Source: Neoehrlichia mikurensis (GTDB lineage Bacteria > Pseudomonadota > Alphaproteobacteria > Rickettsiales > Anaplasmataceae). Taken from it: a stretch of 64,000 nt of DNA. The stretch covers positions 124,001 to 188,000 of the forward strand of contig NZ_CP066557.1 of assembly GCF_019186785.1 (NCBI RefSeq), written 5' to 3'. Below, in pieces: positions 51,775 to 62,456 of the stretch; the first letter of the stretch is position 1; each line of letters begins with the position of its first letter. Under the pieces are notes generated by a model that was not told the DNA's origin, searched no databases, and was given only the letters and a program-made list of their open reading frames with translations. A program made the position numbers and the translations under genes.

Positions 51775-53007
51775 TCAACCATTAAGATGTCTTAATTCCA
51801 TGTAATTCCGCCCTTTATACAATAGGAGACAAATAAAAGCCATAATAGCCCAAAATATAATATATAATGCTGGAACCGCTTGTAGCTTTACAATATTCGA
51901 CATCCATAAACACACTACAGGAGCAATACCTCCACTAATGTGAGCAATATTGTAAATCACTAAAAAACAAGTATGTCTAACAGCTACAGGAAATATAGAA
52001 ACTACAATAGGAAATACTATACCAAATAAAATAGCATTCAAAATCATAGACATAATACATGCAAAGAAAAATTTGTAAGACATTAAGTAAAAAGTTGGAT
52101 AAGCAAATATTATTACCACTAATATCGCAAGTAATTGTGATATTTTGCTATCTTTAACTCCAATAAAATATGCAAAACAATAATAACTCGCAATAAAAAT
52201 AGTCATCAATATAATGTAATTCATAATATTAACGTGCTGTGGAATGTCTATATATACAAAAACTAAATAAAACATTGCAGAAGTTAAAGAAGTAATACTA
52301 TAAACTAATAAGCAATCTTTCCTATATTTAATAAATGCCTCTAAAAGAGAAAAAAAAGAACTAGGTTGATTAACTTTTATATGCTCTGAATACTGATGGC
52401 TTTCCTCCATAGATTTCCGCAAATACGGCAATAACAGACTCATTAAAAATGCTATAAAAAAAGGTATCCTCCATCCATAGGAAAGCATTTCATATTCTGT
52501 CAAAAAATTCTTACATAAGCTAATTACAACATACGCTAGAATGCCTCCACATACTATAGCAATACCATGCATAGCAGACGCTATAGCAACTTTATCGTAC
52601 TTTACATTCTCTATAATCAGCACTAACCCACCTATTTCCCCAGACATAGCTAATCCTTGAATCATACGTATTATTACAAGAATGATTGGAGAAATAATAC
52701 CTATACTTTCAGGTGTGGGTAAAAAAGCCATGCAAAAAATCGACAATAAAAACAATATCATTGATAATACTAAAGAAGATTTTCGTCCTTTTCTATCTCC
52801 AATATAACCAAACAACATAGCACCAAAAGGCCTTACAATAAATGGTATAGCAAAAGTTCCTAACCCCATTAATAAGTTCACATAACTACTATGCACATTA
52901 AAAAATACTTGTCCTAAAATCAAGCTAAGCTGAGCATATACTATAAAATCATAACTTTCAATAAAGGAACATAATAGTACAGACACTGTAACTTTATTTC
53001 TTAGCAT
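51775..53007 (-). CDS. MFS transporter, metabolite:H+ symporter (ProP-like) family
   Basis: 410 residues with about 12 membrane helices. MFS motif A follows helix 2 as GYIGDRKGRKSSL, and the N-terminus FIESYDFIVYAQLS and RMIQGLAMSGEIGG fit the MHS subfamily (proline/betaine and similar metabolite:proton symporters). Such carriers import host osmolytes or carbon sources; several copies are typical in Rickettsiales. The exact substrate cannot be read from sequence. Stands alone. Confidence 0.88.
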   Translation of the reverse strand: MLRNKVTVSVLLCSFIESYDFIVYAQLSLILGQVFFNVHSSYVNLLMGLGTFAIPFIVRPFGAMLFGYIGDRKGRKSSLVLSMILFLLSIFCMAFLPTPESIGIISPIILVIIRMIQGLAMSGEIGGLVLIIENVKYDKVAIASAMHGIAIVCGGILAYVVISLCKNFLTEYEMLSYGWRIPFFIAFLMSLLLPYLRKSMEESHQYSEHIKVNQPSSFFSLLEAFIKYRKDCLLVYSITSLTSAMFYLVFVYIDIPQHVNIMNYIILMTIFIASYYCFAYFIGVKDSKISQLLAILVVIIFAYPTFYLMSYKFFFACIMSMILNAILFGIVFPIVVSIFPVAVRHTCFLVIYNIAHISGGIAPVVCLWMSNIVKLQAVPALYIIFWAIMAFICLLLYKGRNYMELRHLNG

Positions 53008-53461
53008 AATTACTATTTACCATATTATTTATATAAACAAATAATACATATTATAGTTAATTACAATGGTTTTTTATATCTAAAAAATCTATTATCATAA
53101 ACCTGTTACATTGTTTATAGTAGTTTTATCATAAATAAAATGTAAAAAAAACCTATACAAAATCACTCACCTATGAGTTCTTACTAATCTATAATTTGAT
53201 GAATTTTTCTTCCTATTATAAAATTAATATTTTTTAATGATCACTTACATTAGTATGTTACTAACTACACTAATAATCCAATTAATCCTTTTCTTATCAA
53301 TCTTCATAATTATCCTATAAATATTCTTTTTTAAATTTAAAAATTTTTCACAAAAACTATCAGTATTTACATATCCATTAATAATGCTAGTAAAATATAT
53401 TCTCCTGAGAAATTAACATTTGTATAACAAACTTACGTAATTACGAATAATAAGATACCCA
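53008..53461. other. Non-coding gap addB-MFS gene
   Basis: 454 bp of AT-rich spacer. No convincing feature beyond the expected MFS promoter. Confidence 0.4.
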
Positions 53462-56083
53462 TCACTTATTTCTCATTAAAAGCTCATAATCTTTATAACG
53501 CGATGACTCACTATTATTTATATGATGAAATAATATTTCATCATATAAATAAGAATTCAAAAATTTGCTTAAATTTTCTTCTGTAAACCTTATTATATTA
53601 TCAAAATCCTTTATAGATACTACTGAAACTTGTTCTGTATCTACTTTCCAATATGCTAAATCAGAAATTTGTCGATTTGTGCTATACATCACAGCCAATG
53701 CTTGCACTATTAATTGCGGAGCAAATCCATGCTGTATATCAATCTGTAAAGGAATATTGCCAGTTTTATAATCAATGATTGCAATACTTCCATCCTTTAA
53801 ATACTCAACTCTATCACATTTAGCAATTACAGTAATTTCAGGATTTATACGCCAAGAAAAAACTTTTTCTACTTCAATAAATCTAACATTATTTTTTCTT
53901 TTTATATCAAGATCGAAAAAATTATCAGAAATTTTTTTAAATTTTGGCCACCACATGCTTTCAGCATATGTACAATTTTTATATAAATTTGCAAACTCAT
54001 GTTCTGCAATTTTCATAAGCAAATCATAATTATTATTTATACCAACTTGTAATAAATACTTTTGAAATATTATATGTATAGCATTCCCAAAATCTTTTAG
54101 TAAAAATTGAGTATTAATTTCTTTTATAGGAGCAATATTTAAAACATTACGCACATAAAACACATAAGGATTATTTATTAGATCCTCTATAGCAGTTGTA
54201 GTAATAACACTAAAAGTTTTTAATCTTACTTCTAATCCTACATTATAAGCATAATTATTATATGGCTTAATTTCAATATTATTAAATGCATGACGATATC
54301 TTAATGTATCATAATTTATATAATTATATTCCTCAAGTAAAATCCTTAAATACTTGATCAATATTGGCTCTTCAGTAATTTTACCAAACGATCTTATTGA
54401 CCTAGTAATATAAACTTTTTTTGTATATAATATACTATATAAAATATAATTGAAATATCCCTCCTGTTCATCAGCTGATGGTAATCCTATTTTTTGGCGC
54501 ATAGAAGAATTTAAAAATGTACCATTATTATAATGCTCTTCCTCATTAAATCCTGCTAAAATCACTACTTCTCTACTTATGACATTAACATTAGTTAACC
54601 TATCAAAGATATTACAAGAAAAATAATTATCCAAAATTAACTTTAAAATTTCCTTATATTTCCCTAAAGAATAAATTGTTATATCCTTTAACATATTTTG
54701 CAAATAAGTAAAAAATTCCTCTATTATTAGAATAATATCACAATCTTGATTACCACTTATAAAATAACGCACACATAACACATGTGCAGATGATATATCT
54801 GATATTGATTGATCATTTGCTAATACTAAAGGTGATAGTGCTGCTGTAATTTTATTACAAAAAACGCTTAAGGAATCACAAATTTCATCAAAATTATTAA
54901 AATTCACATCTGACCTTTGTCGTATTACCTGTAACTCAAACTCATCTAAAAGTATATTATATTCATCTATTGCATATCCCAATCTTACAAAAGGATGCTT
55001 AAGTAATGACAATAATGACAATGAATTACTTAATAATACAGCATCTATTACATAAAGTAAAAATACAGGTATCAAATAATTGTTATTATTGCATGCTTGC
55101 ATATTATCTATATTTAATATAGACCTTATTCTACTTACCAAAGAATTGTTACTAACGAAAACCTTTGCACCTTCGTATAATGTGATAAGATTACAAACTA
55201 CATATGCTTCTTCTTCCTCAGATGTACAAGTTATTAATTCAATATTATTAAAATTAGTACTTTTATCATTTGATGTATTAAATAACACATTAAAATTAAA
55301 TAACTTTTCAATAATAATATTATAATAACTTTTACATTCTAACTGTTTAACATCTTGCCTTGTGATGTTTAATTCATAAAGTACATTTTTGATACTATAT
55401 TGATAGTGCTTTTTATCCAGATTTTGCCAATCATTATCTGAGATATCAAAATTTACATATGGTAATATAATTTTGCTATCTATAAGTTTATACACTGCAC
55501 GTACAAAATGTAGAAATAATTTACTACAATCCATAACTGCTAAAATAACCTTATAAGATGGATAATGCTCTTTCCATTGACATATTAATTCATCAATACA
55601 AAAATTTTTTATAAGATTTACATCATATTTTAACTTCCACTTATGTACTAAATCACAAAGAAACTTTGACGTCTTTTGCCAATATTCTGAATCATCAACA
55701 ACAAACAAATCTCTTAAGGAGTCAAATTGTATACAATTAACTTGTAATTCATCTAATAAAGACAATAACTCATTACTTAACAATACTGAATAATTATCAT
55801 CATTCTCCTTATTCCATGATTCTATAAACTGCATTAAAAAAAGCAATTTTGTATCATCAGCATCTTCATGCAACATAACCAACTTACGTTTTACTTCCAT
55901 AAATGATAGAATAACAGTATTATCCATGTTATAATTTAATTTTATTAGTACAGTGCTAATAAATTTTACGTCATCTTCATCAGGGACTATAACTATAGTA
56001 TTATGTTGCGTACATATATAATGAGCAACAACATCTAAAAATGACTCACTACAATGAACTGTAAATACTTGTGAATTATTCAT
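53462..56083 (-). CDS. addB: AddB-type helicase/nuclease subunit (double-strand break repair)
   Basis: Alphaproteobacterial AddB works with AddA to resect broken DNA ends for recombination. 873 residues, a little short for the family. The C-terminal PD-(D/E)xK nuclease is well preserved: GNAIHIIFQKYL, VIAKCDRVEYL, then AIIDYKTGNIP and APQLIVQALAVMY. The N-terminal helicase-like part is divergent, and I see no Walker A lysine, which is normal for this AddB group. addA is not in the window. A piece of the gene (55135-55260) has a decayed copy at 51416-51530. Confidence 0.85.
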   Translation of the reverse strand: MNNSQVFTVHCSESFLDVVAHYICTQHNTIVIVPDEDDVKFISTVLIKLNYNMDNTVILSFMEVKRKLVMLHEDADDTKLLFLMQFIESWNKENDDNYSVLLSNELLSLLDELQVNCIQFDSLRDLFVVDDSEYWQKTSKFLCDLVHKWKLKYDVNLIKNFCIDELICQWKEHYPSYKVILAVMDCSKLFLHFVRAVYKLIDSKIILPYVNFDISDNDWQNLDKKHYQYSIKNVLYELNITRQDVKQLECKSYYNIIIEKLFNFNVLFNTSNDKSTNFNNIELITCTSEEEEAYVVCNLITLYEGAKVFVSNNSLVSRIRSILNIDNMQACNNNNYLIPVFLLYVIDAVLLSNSLSLLSLLKHPFVRLGYAIDEYNILLDEFELQVIRQRSDVNFNNFDEICDSLSVFCNKITAALSPLVLANDQSISDISSAHVLCVRYFISGNQDCDIILIIEEFFTYLQNMLKDITIYSLGKYKEILKLILDNYFSCNIFDRLTNVNVISREVVILAGFNEEEHYNNGTFLNSSMRQKIGLPSADEQEGYFNYILYSILYTKKVYITRSIRSFGKITEEPILIKYLRILLEEYNYINYDTLRYRHAFNNIEIKPYNNYAYNVGLEVRLKTFSVITTTAIEDLINNPYVFYVRNVLNIAPIKEINTQFLLKDFGNAIHIIFQKYLLQVGINNNYDLLMKIAEHEFANLYKNCTYAESMWWPKFKKISDNFFDLDIKRKNNVRFIEVEKVFSWRINPEITVIAKCDRVEYLKDGSIAIIDYKTGNIPLQIDIQHGFAPQLIVQALAVMYSTNRQISDLAYWKVDTEQVSVVSIKDFDNIIRFTEENLSKFLNSYLYDEILFHHINNSESSRYKDYELLMRNK

Positions 56084-57286
56084 TAAGATACTTAACTCCT
56101 AACCATGACATGATACACTATTCTCAACTAACAAACTCCATATTAATTGATAAATAATCTATTTTATATAATATATTATTGTTCATTCTCTAATTAATTG
56201 TTTTATAGTATTACTAAGAATTAACTTGTAAAAAATTACTGTTTTAGTAAATAAATATAATAATATCCAATTAACAAATAAAAAATTATGCACTTTCAAT
56301 TAATGTAAAAATAAAATTTAGATTGCTCAATAATTATGTTTATCGAACTTTAACAGGAACATATAGTCCCTATAAAATTTAGAATATACATTTTGCAGTT
56401 TATAGTTACATCTTATTAGAAACGTATAACCTTTATAAAAATACTATGATATATAATATTTTAAAGATAAAAATTAGCAATAATACTTTGGTAAAATAAT
56501 GACAATATATCACTATTTTACAATTTGATAGATAAAGTGATATATATTACAAGAAATAACATTATAAAATAAAAAATAATTGTACGGTATATTTAAGTAT
56601 TGTTTTGATAAAATAAGATAATTACATATACAAAGAATATTACCTATTAGTATAGTTGATAACAATATGAAGGTTATTTTCAATTCTGAATTCAACTTTG
56701 CCAAAATAACATTATGATCATACTATCTATGCACATATTACAAATGTAGCTTACACGTTTAATACTTTCATATAAAATTATAAACATAATATAAAAATTT
56801 ATAATTCTTACAGATTTTGTGTTAAACTAGCAATTAAGAATGCCTTAACTGCCAATCAGTACTAATAAAAATTACTAATCATAAAGTTATAATTTCTCAA
56901 GGCATTGCATAAATTAACAAATCACTTTTAATATGATAGAGTAACAAACTATTTCTTATTCAGTTATAAATGAAGGAGTGTGTATTTTACTCAGGATAAT
57001 AAAGCCATAATATAATAATCTTACTTCTTATCCTTAATTTAATATCAAAAATAAAAATTACAAATATTTATTAAACTGTAAGTTACTATACAATAACCTT
57101 ATTTAATAACAGTTTACTTGAATTATAATATAACTAATATTCACATTACTAACATACATAAATCATACAAGTATTAAATAACATATATCTTAGTATTTAA
57201 TTTTTTCATATTAGAAAAGTTTCTACTTATATTATAGCATAATAGCTACCATAGATGTTATATACACAAAATCTCAGATTAATACT
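56084..57286. other. Long non-coding gap ftsI-addB with a leuS fragment
   Basis: 1,203 bp. A leuS remnant is at 56905-57010. A minus-strand stretch at 56513-56704 could encode a 63-residue peptide with one membrane helix, but only from TTG and without support. The rest shows nothing I recognise. Confidence 0.5.
56905..57010 (+). pseudogene. Fragment of leuS, decayed
   Basis: From 56929 to about 57005 the + strand is the complement of leuS 30282-30360 with about six differences in 76 bases; shared blocks include aatatgatagag, caaactatttcttattcagt and ataaatgaaggagtgt. Weaker similarity extends left to 56905. In the leuS frame a CAG codon has become TAA, so it is a dead copy. Parent at 26 kb distance, opposite strand. 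Confidence 0.92.
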
Positions 57287-58879
57287 TTAATACATATTTG
57301 GTGCTATATCTAAAATAGGAGCTATCCTATTAATAATACCACTTACTATAGGAGCTGCTATCTTACCACCCGTTACTTTAGTGCCACGTGGTTCATCAAT
57401 TAATACCATTATCATATATTTAGGATATGTAATCGGAAACGCTGCTATAAATGAAGATATGTTAACATCTCTTCTATATTTACCATCAATAATTTTTTCA
57501 GCAGATCCAGTTTTACCTCCTACTAAATACCCATGTACATCTGCTTTCATGCCTGTACCACTCTTCACTGCAAATCTTAATAATGTTCTAAGTTCACGTG
57601 ATGTTTCCTGACTAATGATTCTTTTTTTCTTATTATTTATATTATTAAAAAGTAACGTTGCTTGATTCATAACACCATTATTCACTAATCCAGCAGAAGC
57701 TTGTATTACATGCAACGGTGTTACAGCAACTCCATATCCGTATGATACTGTTATCATTGTACTATCATACCACTTTTTTGGAAGTATAGGCATAGATTTT
57801 TCTGGAATTTCTATATTCAAATTAGAAAATAAATCTAGTTTTTCTAAGTATTCAATTTGAACATCCTTTCCCAACTGTGTAACAATTTGAGCCATACCTA
57901 TGTTTGAAGATTTAGCAAAAATTTCTCCAACAGTTAACACAGGTTTCTTAGATTGATACAAATCTTGGATTTTATATTTTCCAATACGAAAAGGTTTTGA
58001 GACATCATATGTATCACTTATTTTAATTTTTTTTGAATCTATAGCACTAGCTATAGTAAATAATTTAAATATTGATCCTATTTCATATACTCCTACACTA
58101 ACTCGATTAAATTTTTGATTATTAATAGCTTGTGATTGATTATTAAGATCAAAATCAGGTAAACTTACCATAGATATAATTTCACCATTTCTAACATCCA
58201 TAACTATTCCTAAGCCACCTAAAGCTTGATATTTTTCCATTTGGCAAAGTACTTCTTCTCTAACAATGTTTTGCACCCTCATATCAACTGACAATTTTAC
58301 TTCACGGTCACTTAAATTAGAATGATCAATATAATGTTCAATGCCAGAAATTCCTTTATTATCCGTGTCAACATACCCCAATACATGCGCAAATAAATTA
58401 CCTTGCGGATAAATTCTTTTTTTTTCATAAATTAAATTAATTCCCGGAATCCCTAAAGATTTAATCTCTAATTCTTCTGTAGTAGTAATGTTACGCTCTA
58501 TCCATACAAAATTTTTCTTTGATGTTAAAAGCTTATATACACGTGAGTATGTAGTATTTTTTAAAATTTTAACTATTTTTTGAGCAGTGCTTTCTGGATC
58601 AAAAATTTGATTCGCATTAGCAAATACTGATGCTGTAACTAAATTGGTTGCTAAAATATTTCCATTTCTGTCTAACACTATAGGTCTACTATAAACATGC
58701 ACATTCTTCATTTTATTATCAGCACTTTCTTCGTATATTAGTGTCAAACTCAACATACGGATAATAATGATTATATAGAATACAATAAATGGCCCAGTAG
58801 AATAAATTAAGCGTATTTTACTTTTATTCAGCACTTTTTTATTTAAGTTATAATCATCAAAAATATCCCTTTTTACCAT
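57287..58879 (-). CDS. ftsI: Penicillin-binding protein, FtsI/PBP3 class B transpeptidase
   Basis: Class B PBP that cross-links septal peptidoglycan. 530 residues: N-terminal membrane anchor (about 28-48), dimerisation domain with RGxx-like start RPIVLDRNGNILA, and a transpeptidase domain with all three active motifs: SxxK as SIFK in YEIGSIFKLF, SxN as SSN in FAKSSNIGMA, and KTG in VGGKTGSAEK. All catalytic residues are retained, although Ehrlichia lacks a full wall; some Anaplasmataceae keep such enzymes for a minimal peptidoglycan (established). Divergent from hemB. Confidence 0.93.
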   Translation of the reverse strand: MVKRDIFDDYNLNKKVLNKSKIRLIYSTGPFIVFYIIIIIRMLSLTLIYEESADNKMKNVHVYSRPIVLDRNGNILATNLVTASVFANANQIFDPESTAQKIVKILKNTTYSRVYKLLTSKKNFVWIERNITTTEELEIKSLGIPGINLIYEKKRIYPQGNLFAHVLGYVDTDNKGISGIEHYIDHSNLSDREVKLSVDMRVQNIVREEVLCQMEKYQALGGLGIVMDVRNGEIISMVSLPDFDLNNQSQAINNQKFNRVSVGVYEIGSIFKLFTIASAIDSKKIKISDTYDVSKPFRIGKYKIQDLYQSKKPVLTVGEIFAKSSNIGMAQIVTQLGKDVQIEYLEKLDLFSNLNIEIPEKSMPILPKKWYDSTMITVSYGYGVAVTPLHVIQASAGLVNNGVMNQATLLFNNINNKKKRIISQETSRELRTLLRFAVKSGTGMKADVHGYLVGGKTGSAEKIIDGKYRRDVNISSFIAAFPITYPKYMIMVLIDEPRGTKVTGGKIAAPIVSGIINRIAPILDIAPNMY

Positions 58880-59019
58880 ATAATTTGAATAATTGTCCTA
58901 TAATCCATAATATGCAATTCAAACATTACAAAAAAAATATTTCAATAAATAAAATATACAATTTTACATAAAAACTTGTATTATTAAATTTGATTGTATT
59001 ATACAAATTAAAATTAATT

Positions 59020-60003
59020 ATGTTTCCAAATACCAGACTACGACGTAAACGCCTTTATGGTTGGTTGCGTAATCTTTTACAGGAAAATTCATTATCTACG
59101 AATGATTTAATATTACCATTATTTGTACATGATGAAGATAAAGATTTCATCCCAATAAAAGGATTGAACGAAATAAAACGTCATTCCATTCTACAAATTA
59201 TTGATATAGTAAAACAAGCAAAAAACTTAGGCATTAATGCTATTGCACTATTTCCTGTAGTAAATAACCAACTAAAATGTGAAGAAGCACAAGAAGCATA
59301 TAATCCAAATAATTTAATATGCAATACAATAAAGGCTATCAAAGATGCAGTGCCAAACATTGGAATTATTGCAGATGTTGCACTTGATCCCTATACTCCT
59401 TCTGGGCATGATGGTATTCTTATTAATAATAAGGTAGATAATGATTTAACTATATCAATATTATGTAAACAAGCTGTAGTATTAGCTGCAGCAGGCTGCG
59501 ACATAGTTGCACCATCAGATATGATGGATGGAAGAATTAAAGCAATAAGAGAATTTTTAGATAATTGTACCTTTCAGGATGTATGTATTTTATCTTATGC
59601 TGCAAAGTATTGTTCTGGTTTTTACAATCCTTTTCGTTATGCTATAGGTTCTCATAACATATCACAAATCATAGATAAAAGTACATATCAAATAAATATA
59701 GCAAATGCTAACGAAGCACTGACTGAAATTCAAATGGATATTGATGAAAGTGCTGATATGATAATGATAAAACCAGGAATGCCGTACTTAGATATTATAA
59801 AATCTGCTAGTAATTTATTTAAGGTCCCTATTTTTGCATATCAAGTTAGTGGAGAATATGCTATGATTAAGGCTGCAGCACAAAATGGCTGGTTGGATTA
59901 TGATCAGGTTATATACGAATCATTAATAAGTTTTAAACGTGCAGGAGCAAAAAGCATTATCACTTATGCTGCTTTAGAATTAGCTGATATTATCAATACT
60001 TAA
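59020..60003 (+). CDS. hemB: Delta-aminolevulinic acid dehydratase (porphobilinogen synthase)
   Basis: Second common step of heme synthesis: condenses two aminolevulinates. 327 residues from ATG 59020 (MFPNTRLRRKRLYGWLRN); the frame is open from a TTG ten codons earlier, but the family starts near the RLRR block. Active-site lysines are in SYAAKYCSGFYNPFR and MIKPGMPYLDI; DVALDPYTPSGHDG carries the metal-related region. nadE follows 8 bp downstream, so hemB-nadE are likely cotranscribed. Confidence 0.95.
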   Translation: MFPNTRLRRKRLYGWLRNLLQENSLSTNDLILPLFVHDEDKDFIPIKGLNEIKRHSILQIIDIVKQAKNLGINAIALFPVVNNQLKCEEAQEAYNPNNLICNTIKAIKDAVPNIGIIADVALDPYTPSGHDGILINNKVDNDLTISILCKQAVVLAAAGCDIVAPSDMMDGRIKAIREFLDNCTFQDVCILSYAAKYCSGFYNPFRYAIGSHNISQIIDKSTYQINIANANEALTEIQMDIDESADMIMIKPGMPYLDIIKSASNLFKVPIFAYQVSGEYAMIKAAAQNGWLDYDQVIYESLISFKRAGAKSIITYAALELADIINT

Positions 60004-60011
60004 AAAAGTTT

Positions 60012-61613
60012 ATGATTAAAATATCAGTTCTAATAACACAATTAAATTACAACCCTGAAGATCTAAATTACAATTATGTGAAGATATTAAACACATATAC
60101 AGAAGCTTGTAACCAATCTGCTGATTTAGTGTTATTTTCTCGATACGCAATATCAGGATACATAGAAGAAGAACCTATTTTATCTGGCAACTTTCTTTAT
60201 AATTGTTTTAAATACATACAAGATTTAGCTGCATACACAAAAAATCAAAAAACATGCATAATTATTGGTAATGTTATAAGTAGACACAATATTTTACATG
60301 AAATTATCTACTTTATTCAAAATGGTAAGATAAAAGAACTTATTTGCATACCTATTAATAATCATCAAATTGTCAGCAATAACGTAACATTATACATAAA
60401 TCAAATATGTATATTACTATCTCTTAATTTTAAAGTATATAATAGCTTAGACGCACATTTATTTTTAATAATGGGTCAAGATCCATACAGAAGATCATTT
60501 AATCAAAATCATAATGATATTCTAAATACAAAACCCATAATATATACAAATTTAATAGGAGGATATGGACATCGTGTATTTCATGGTGGATCATTTGTTT
60601 ATCATCAGCAGAAAGTTTTTTCTTTAGGATTATGGCAAGAAAACAAAGAACTTATTGATATGCATAACCTACAAAATAATAACATAAAACTTTATAACTC
60701 TGATAATCAGCAAAAAGTTTTTTCTTTAGGATTATGGCAAGGAAATAAAGAACTTATTGATATGCATAACCTACAAAATAATAACATAAAACTTTATAAC
60801 AACTACTCTTTACACTACCAAGCACTGATGCTTGCACTTAAAGATTATACATATAAAAATCACTTTACTAATGTATTACTAGGTATGTCTGGTGGAATAG
60901 ATTCTTCATTAGTAGCTTCTATTGCAGCAGATGCATTAGGGCCTGATAAAGTTCATGGTGTTATGTTAACAACACAATATACATCATGTAATAGCATATA
61001 TGATGCTGAGCAATTTTCAAAAAATCTTACAATAAATTATACAATATTAGATGTAGATAATATTTTTAAAAATTCATTAATAAGTTTACAGAAAATGTTC
61101 GTAAATTTAAAACAAGACATTACTGAAGAAAATCTTCAATCTAGAATAAGAGGATTAATATTAATGGCAATTAGTAATAAATTTAAATTTTTATTATTAT
61201 CAACAGGCAATAAATCTGAACTACTTACAGGTTATACAACTTTATATGGAGATATGTGTGGTGGTTTCGCACCAATTAAAGATTTATATAAAACTCAGGT
61301 TTATAAACTAGTACATTGGCGAAATAATAATGTCCCTGAAAATAGTTTATGCCAAAAAATGAACATAATTTCCAATGCAATAATAAATAAACCACCATCT
61401 GCTGAACTAAACTACAATCAAAAAGATCAAGATACACTACCTGAATATTCGATTTTAGATTCAATATTAGAGTTACTAGTTCACAAAAACTTTTCTAAAG
61501 AAGAAATAATAACCCAAGGTTATGAAGCACAAGTTGTTAATTATATAATATCGCTAGTACAAAAATCCTCTTTTAAAAAAAGATCGTCAGCAATTGGTCC
61601 ACTAATATTTTAG
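60012..61613 (+). CDS. nadE: NAD+ synthase with degenerate glutaminase domain
   Basis: Final step of NAD synthesis, from deamido-NAD. 533 residues. The C-terminal synthetase is intact: SGGIDSS P-loop at 293-299, STGNKSELLTGY and LYGDMCGGFAPIKDLYKTQV. The N-terminal nitrilase-type domain, which should supply ammonia from glutamine, is worn: the catalytic FPEL block reads FSRY (Arg44 for Glu), the lysine block is not recognisable, and around Cys133 the usual CED is CIL. It may depend on free ammonia (inference). Residues 199-265 are a 34-residue tandem duplication. Eight bases after hemB. Confidence 0.93.
   Translation: MIKISVLITQLNYNPEDLNYNYVKILNTYTEACNQSADLVLFSRYAISGYIEEEPILSGNFLYNCFKYIQDLAAYTKNQKTCIIIGNVISRHNILHEIIYFIQNGKIKELICIPINNHQIVSNNVTLYINQICILLSLNFKVYNSLDAHLFLIMGQDPYRRSFNQNHNDILNTKPIIYTNLIGGYGHRVFHGGSFVYHQQKVFSLGLWQENKELIDMHNLQNNNIKLYNSDNQQKVFSLGLWQGNKELIDMHNLQNNNIKLYNNYSLHYQALMLALKDYTYKNHFTNVLLGMSGGIDSSLVASIAADALGPDKVHGVMLTTQYTSCNSIYDAEQFSKNLTINYTILDVDNIFKNSLISLQKMFVNLKQDITEENLQSRIRGLILMAISNKFKFLLLSTGNKSELLTGYTTLYGDMCGGFAPIKDLYKTQVYKLVHWRNNNVPENSLCQKMNIISNAIINKPPSAELNYNQKDQDTLPEYSILDSILELLVHKNFSKEEIITQGYEAQVVNYIISLVQKSSFKKRSSAIGPLIF
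60606..60806 (+). repeat. 102-bp in-frame tandem duplication in nadE
   Basis: Unit 1 starts at 60606 (cagcagaaagttttttcttt) and unit 2 at 60708 (cagcaaaaagttttttcttt), 102 bp apart. Both encode QQKVFSLGLWQ, then a stretch with KELIDMHNLQNNNIKLYN. Only a handful of bases differ, so the event is recent. It lies in the linker between the two domains, where added length is tolerable. Confidence 0.95.
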
Positions 61614-61695
61614 ATTATATATTATCTGATAACTATAGGAGCATATTTTTTTTAAGTTATGATTTTAATAATGTTTATAGTATCCTCTACAATAT

Positions 61696-61725
61696 TTAAG
61701 TAGTTATTTATTAAGTAGTTATTTA
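61696..61725. repeat. Perfect 15-bp tandem duplication
   Basis: ttaagtagttattta occurs twice without a gap (61696-61710, 61711-61725). Confidence 0.85.
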
Positions 61726-62327
61726 ATATTATATTCTACCTATTTTATTACCTAATACAAAAATTCCTTTCTCGTATAGTAATACCATGTTGCAATTACC
61801 ACATGCACTATGTATGTAATATAAAGTAATACAACCATATAAATAGCTTATAGAACCAACTTAAAGATTCATGATTCTATGCTATAATAAAGCATTGTAC
61901 TTACATGTACAAAAAAATTTAGCATATTTTCTATATATAAATTTAAATATATTTAACATATCAATAAATAAAAAAATATTCTAACAATAGTTTAAATAGC
62001 AGAACTTTATAATCATTAATTGCAATTTTTCTCATATTGAAACATTTATACCTTCTGAATATGCTCATATTTTATTCATATAAAAAGTACCCTGCTTTAA
62101 AAAATAAGCTACATATATAGTTAATAACTAATATTTACAGTAAATACATCTTTTGATGTTTAATAACTTATTTCTTTCATGTTACAATTATTACAAGTAT
62201 TCAATATTTTTCTTGTAAATAATACATCTACATAAAAAAATATATCTTATTACTCTATTATACAGACTAGAACTTTTAACAGGTATAATAAAATTATCAA
62301 GCAGATGCTAAAAAAGAAAAATAGATC

Positions 62328-62456
62328 TTATAAAAAATAATTTTTTATAAAATCACAAAAATAAGTAATATTATTAATCTTATAAATTGTATAATGTGTA
62401 TCATTAACAAAAAAGTAATAACCATCCCATGCAGGATACATTAATATATTAATCAT
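62328..62456 (-). other. Small open frame, possible gene remnant
   Basis: An ATG-started 42-codon frame reads MINILMYPAWDGYYFFVNDT and ends FCDFIKNYFL. The aromatic-rich, non-repetitive composition and codon use differ from the random translation of the spacers, so it may be the last piece of a decayed gene. A loose likeness to MltG-type sequences (YPA..DYxxFV) is too weak to assign. Confidence 0.3.

Noticed and set aside
56513-56704. Minus-strand 63-codon frame with a membrane-like segment
   Set aside because: Starts only at TTG, has no clear ribosome binding site, no family likeness, and lies in a spacer known to hold debris.
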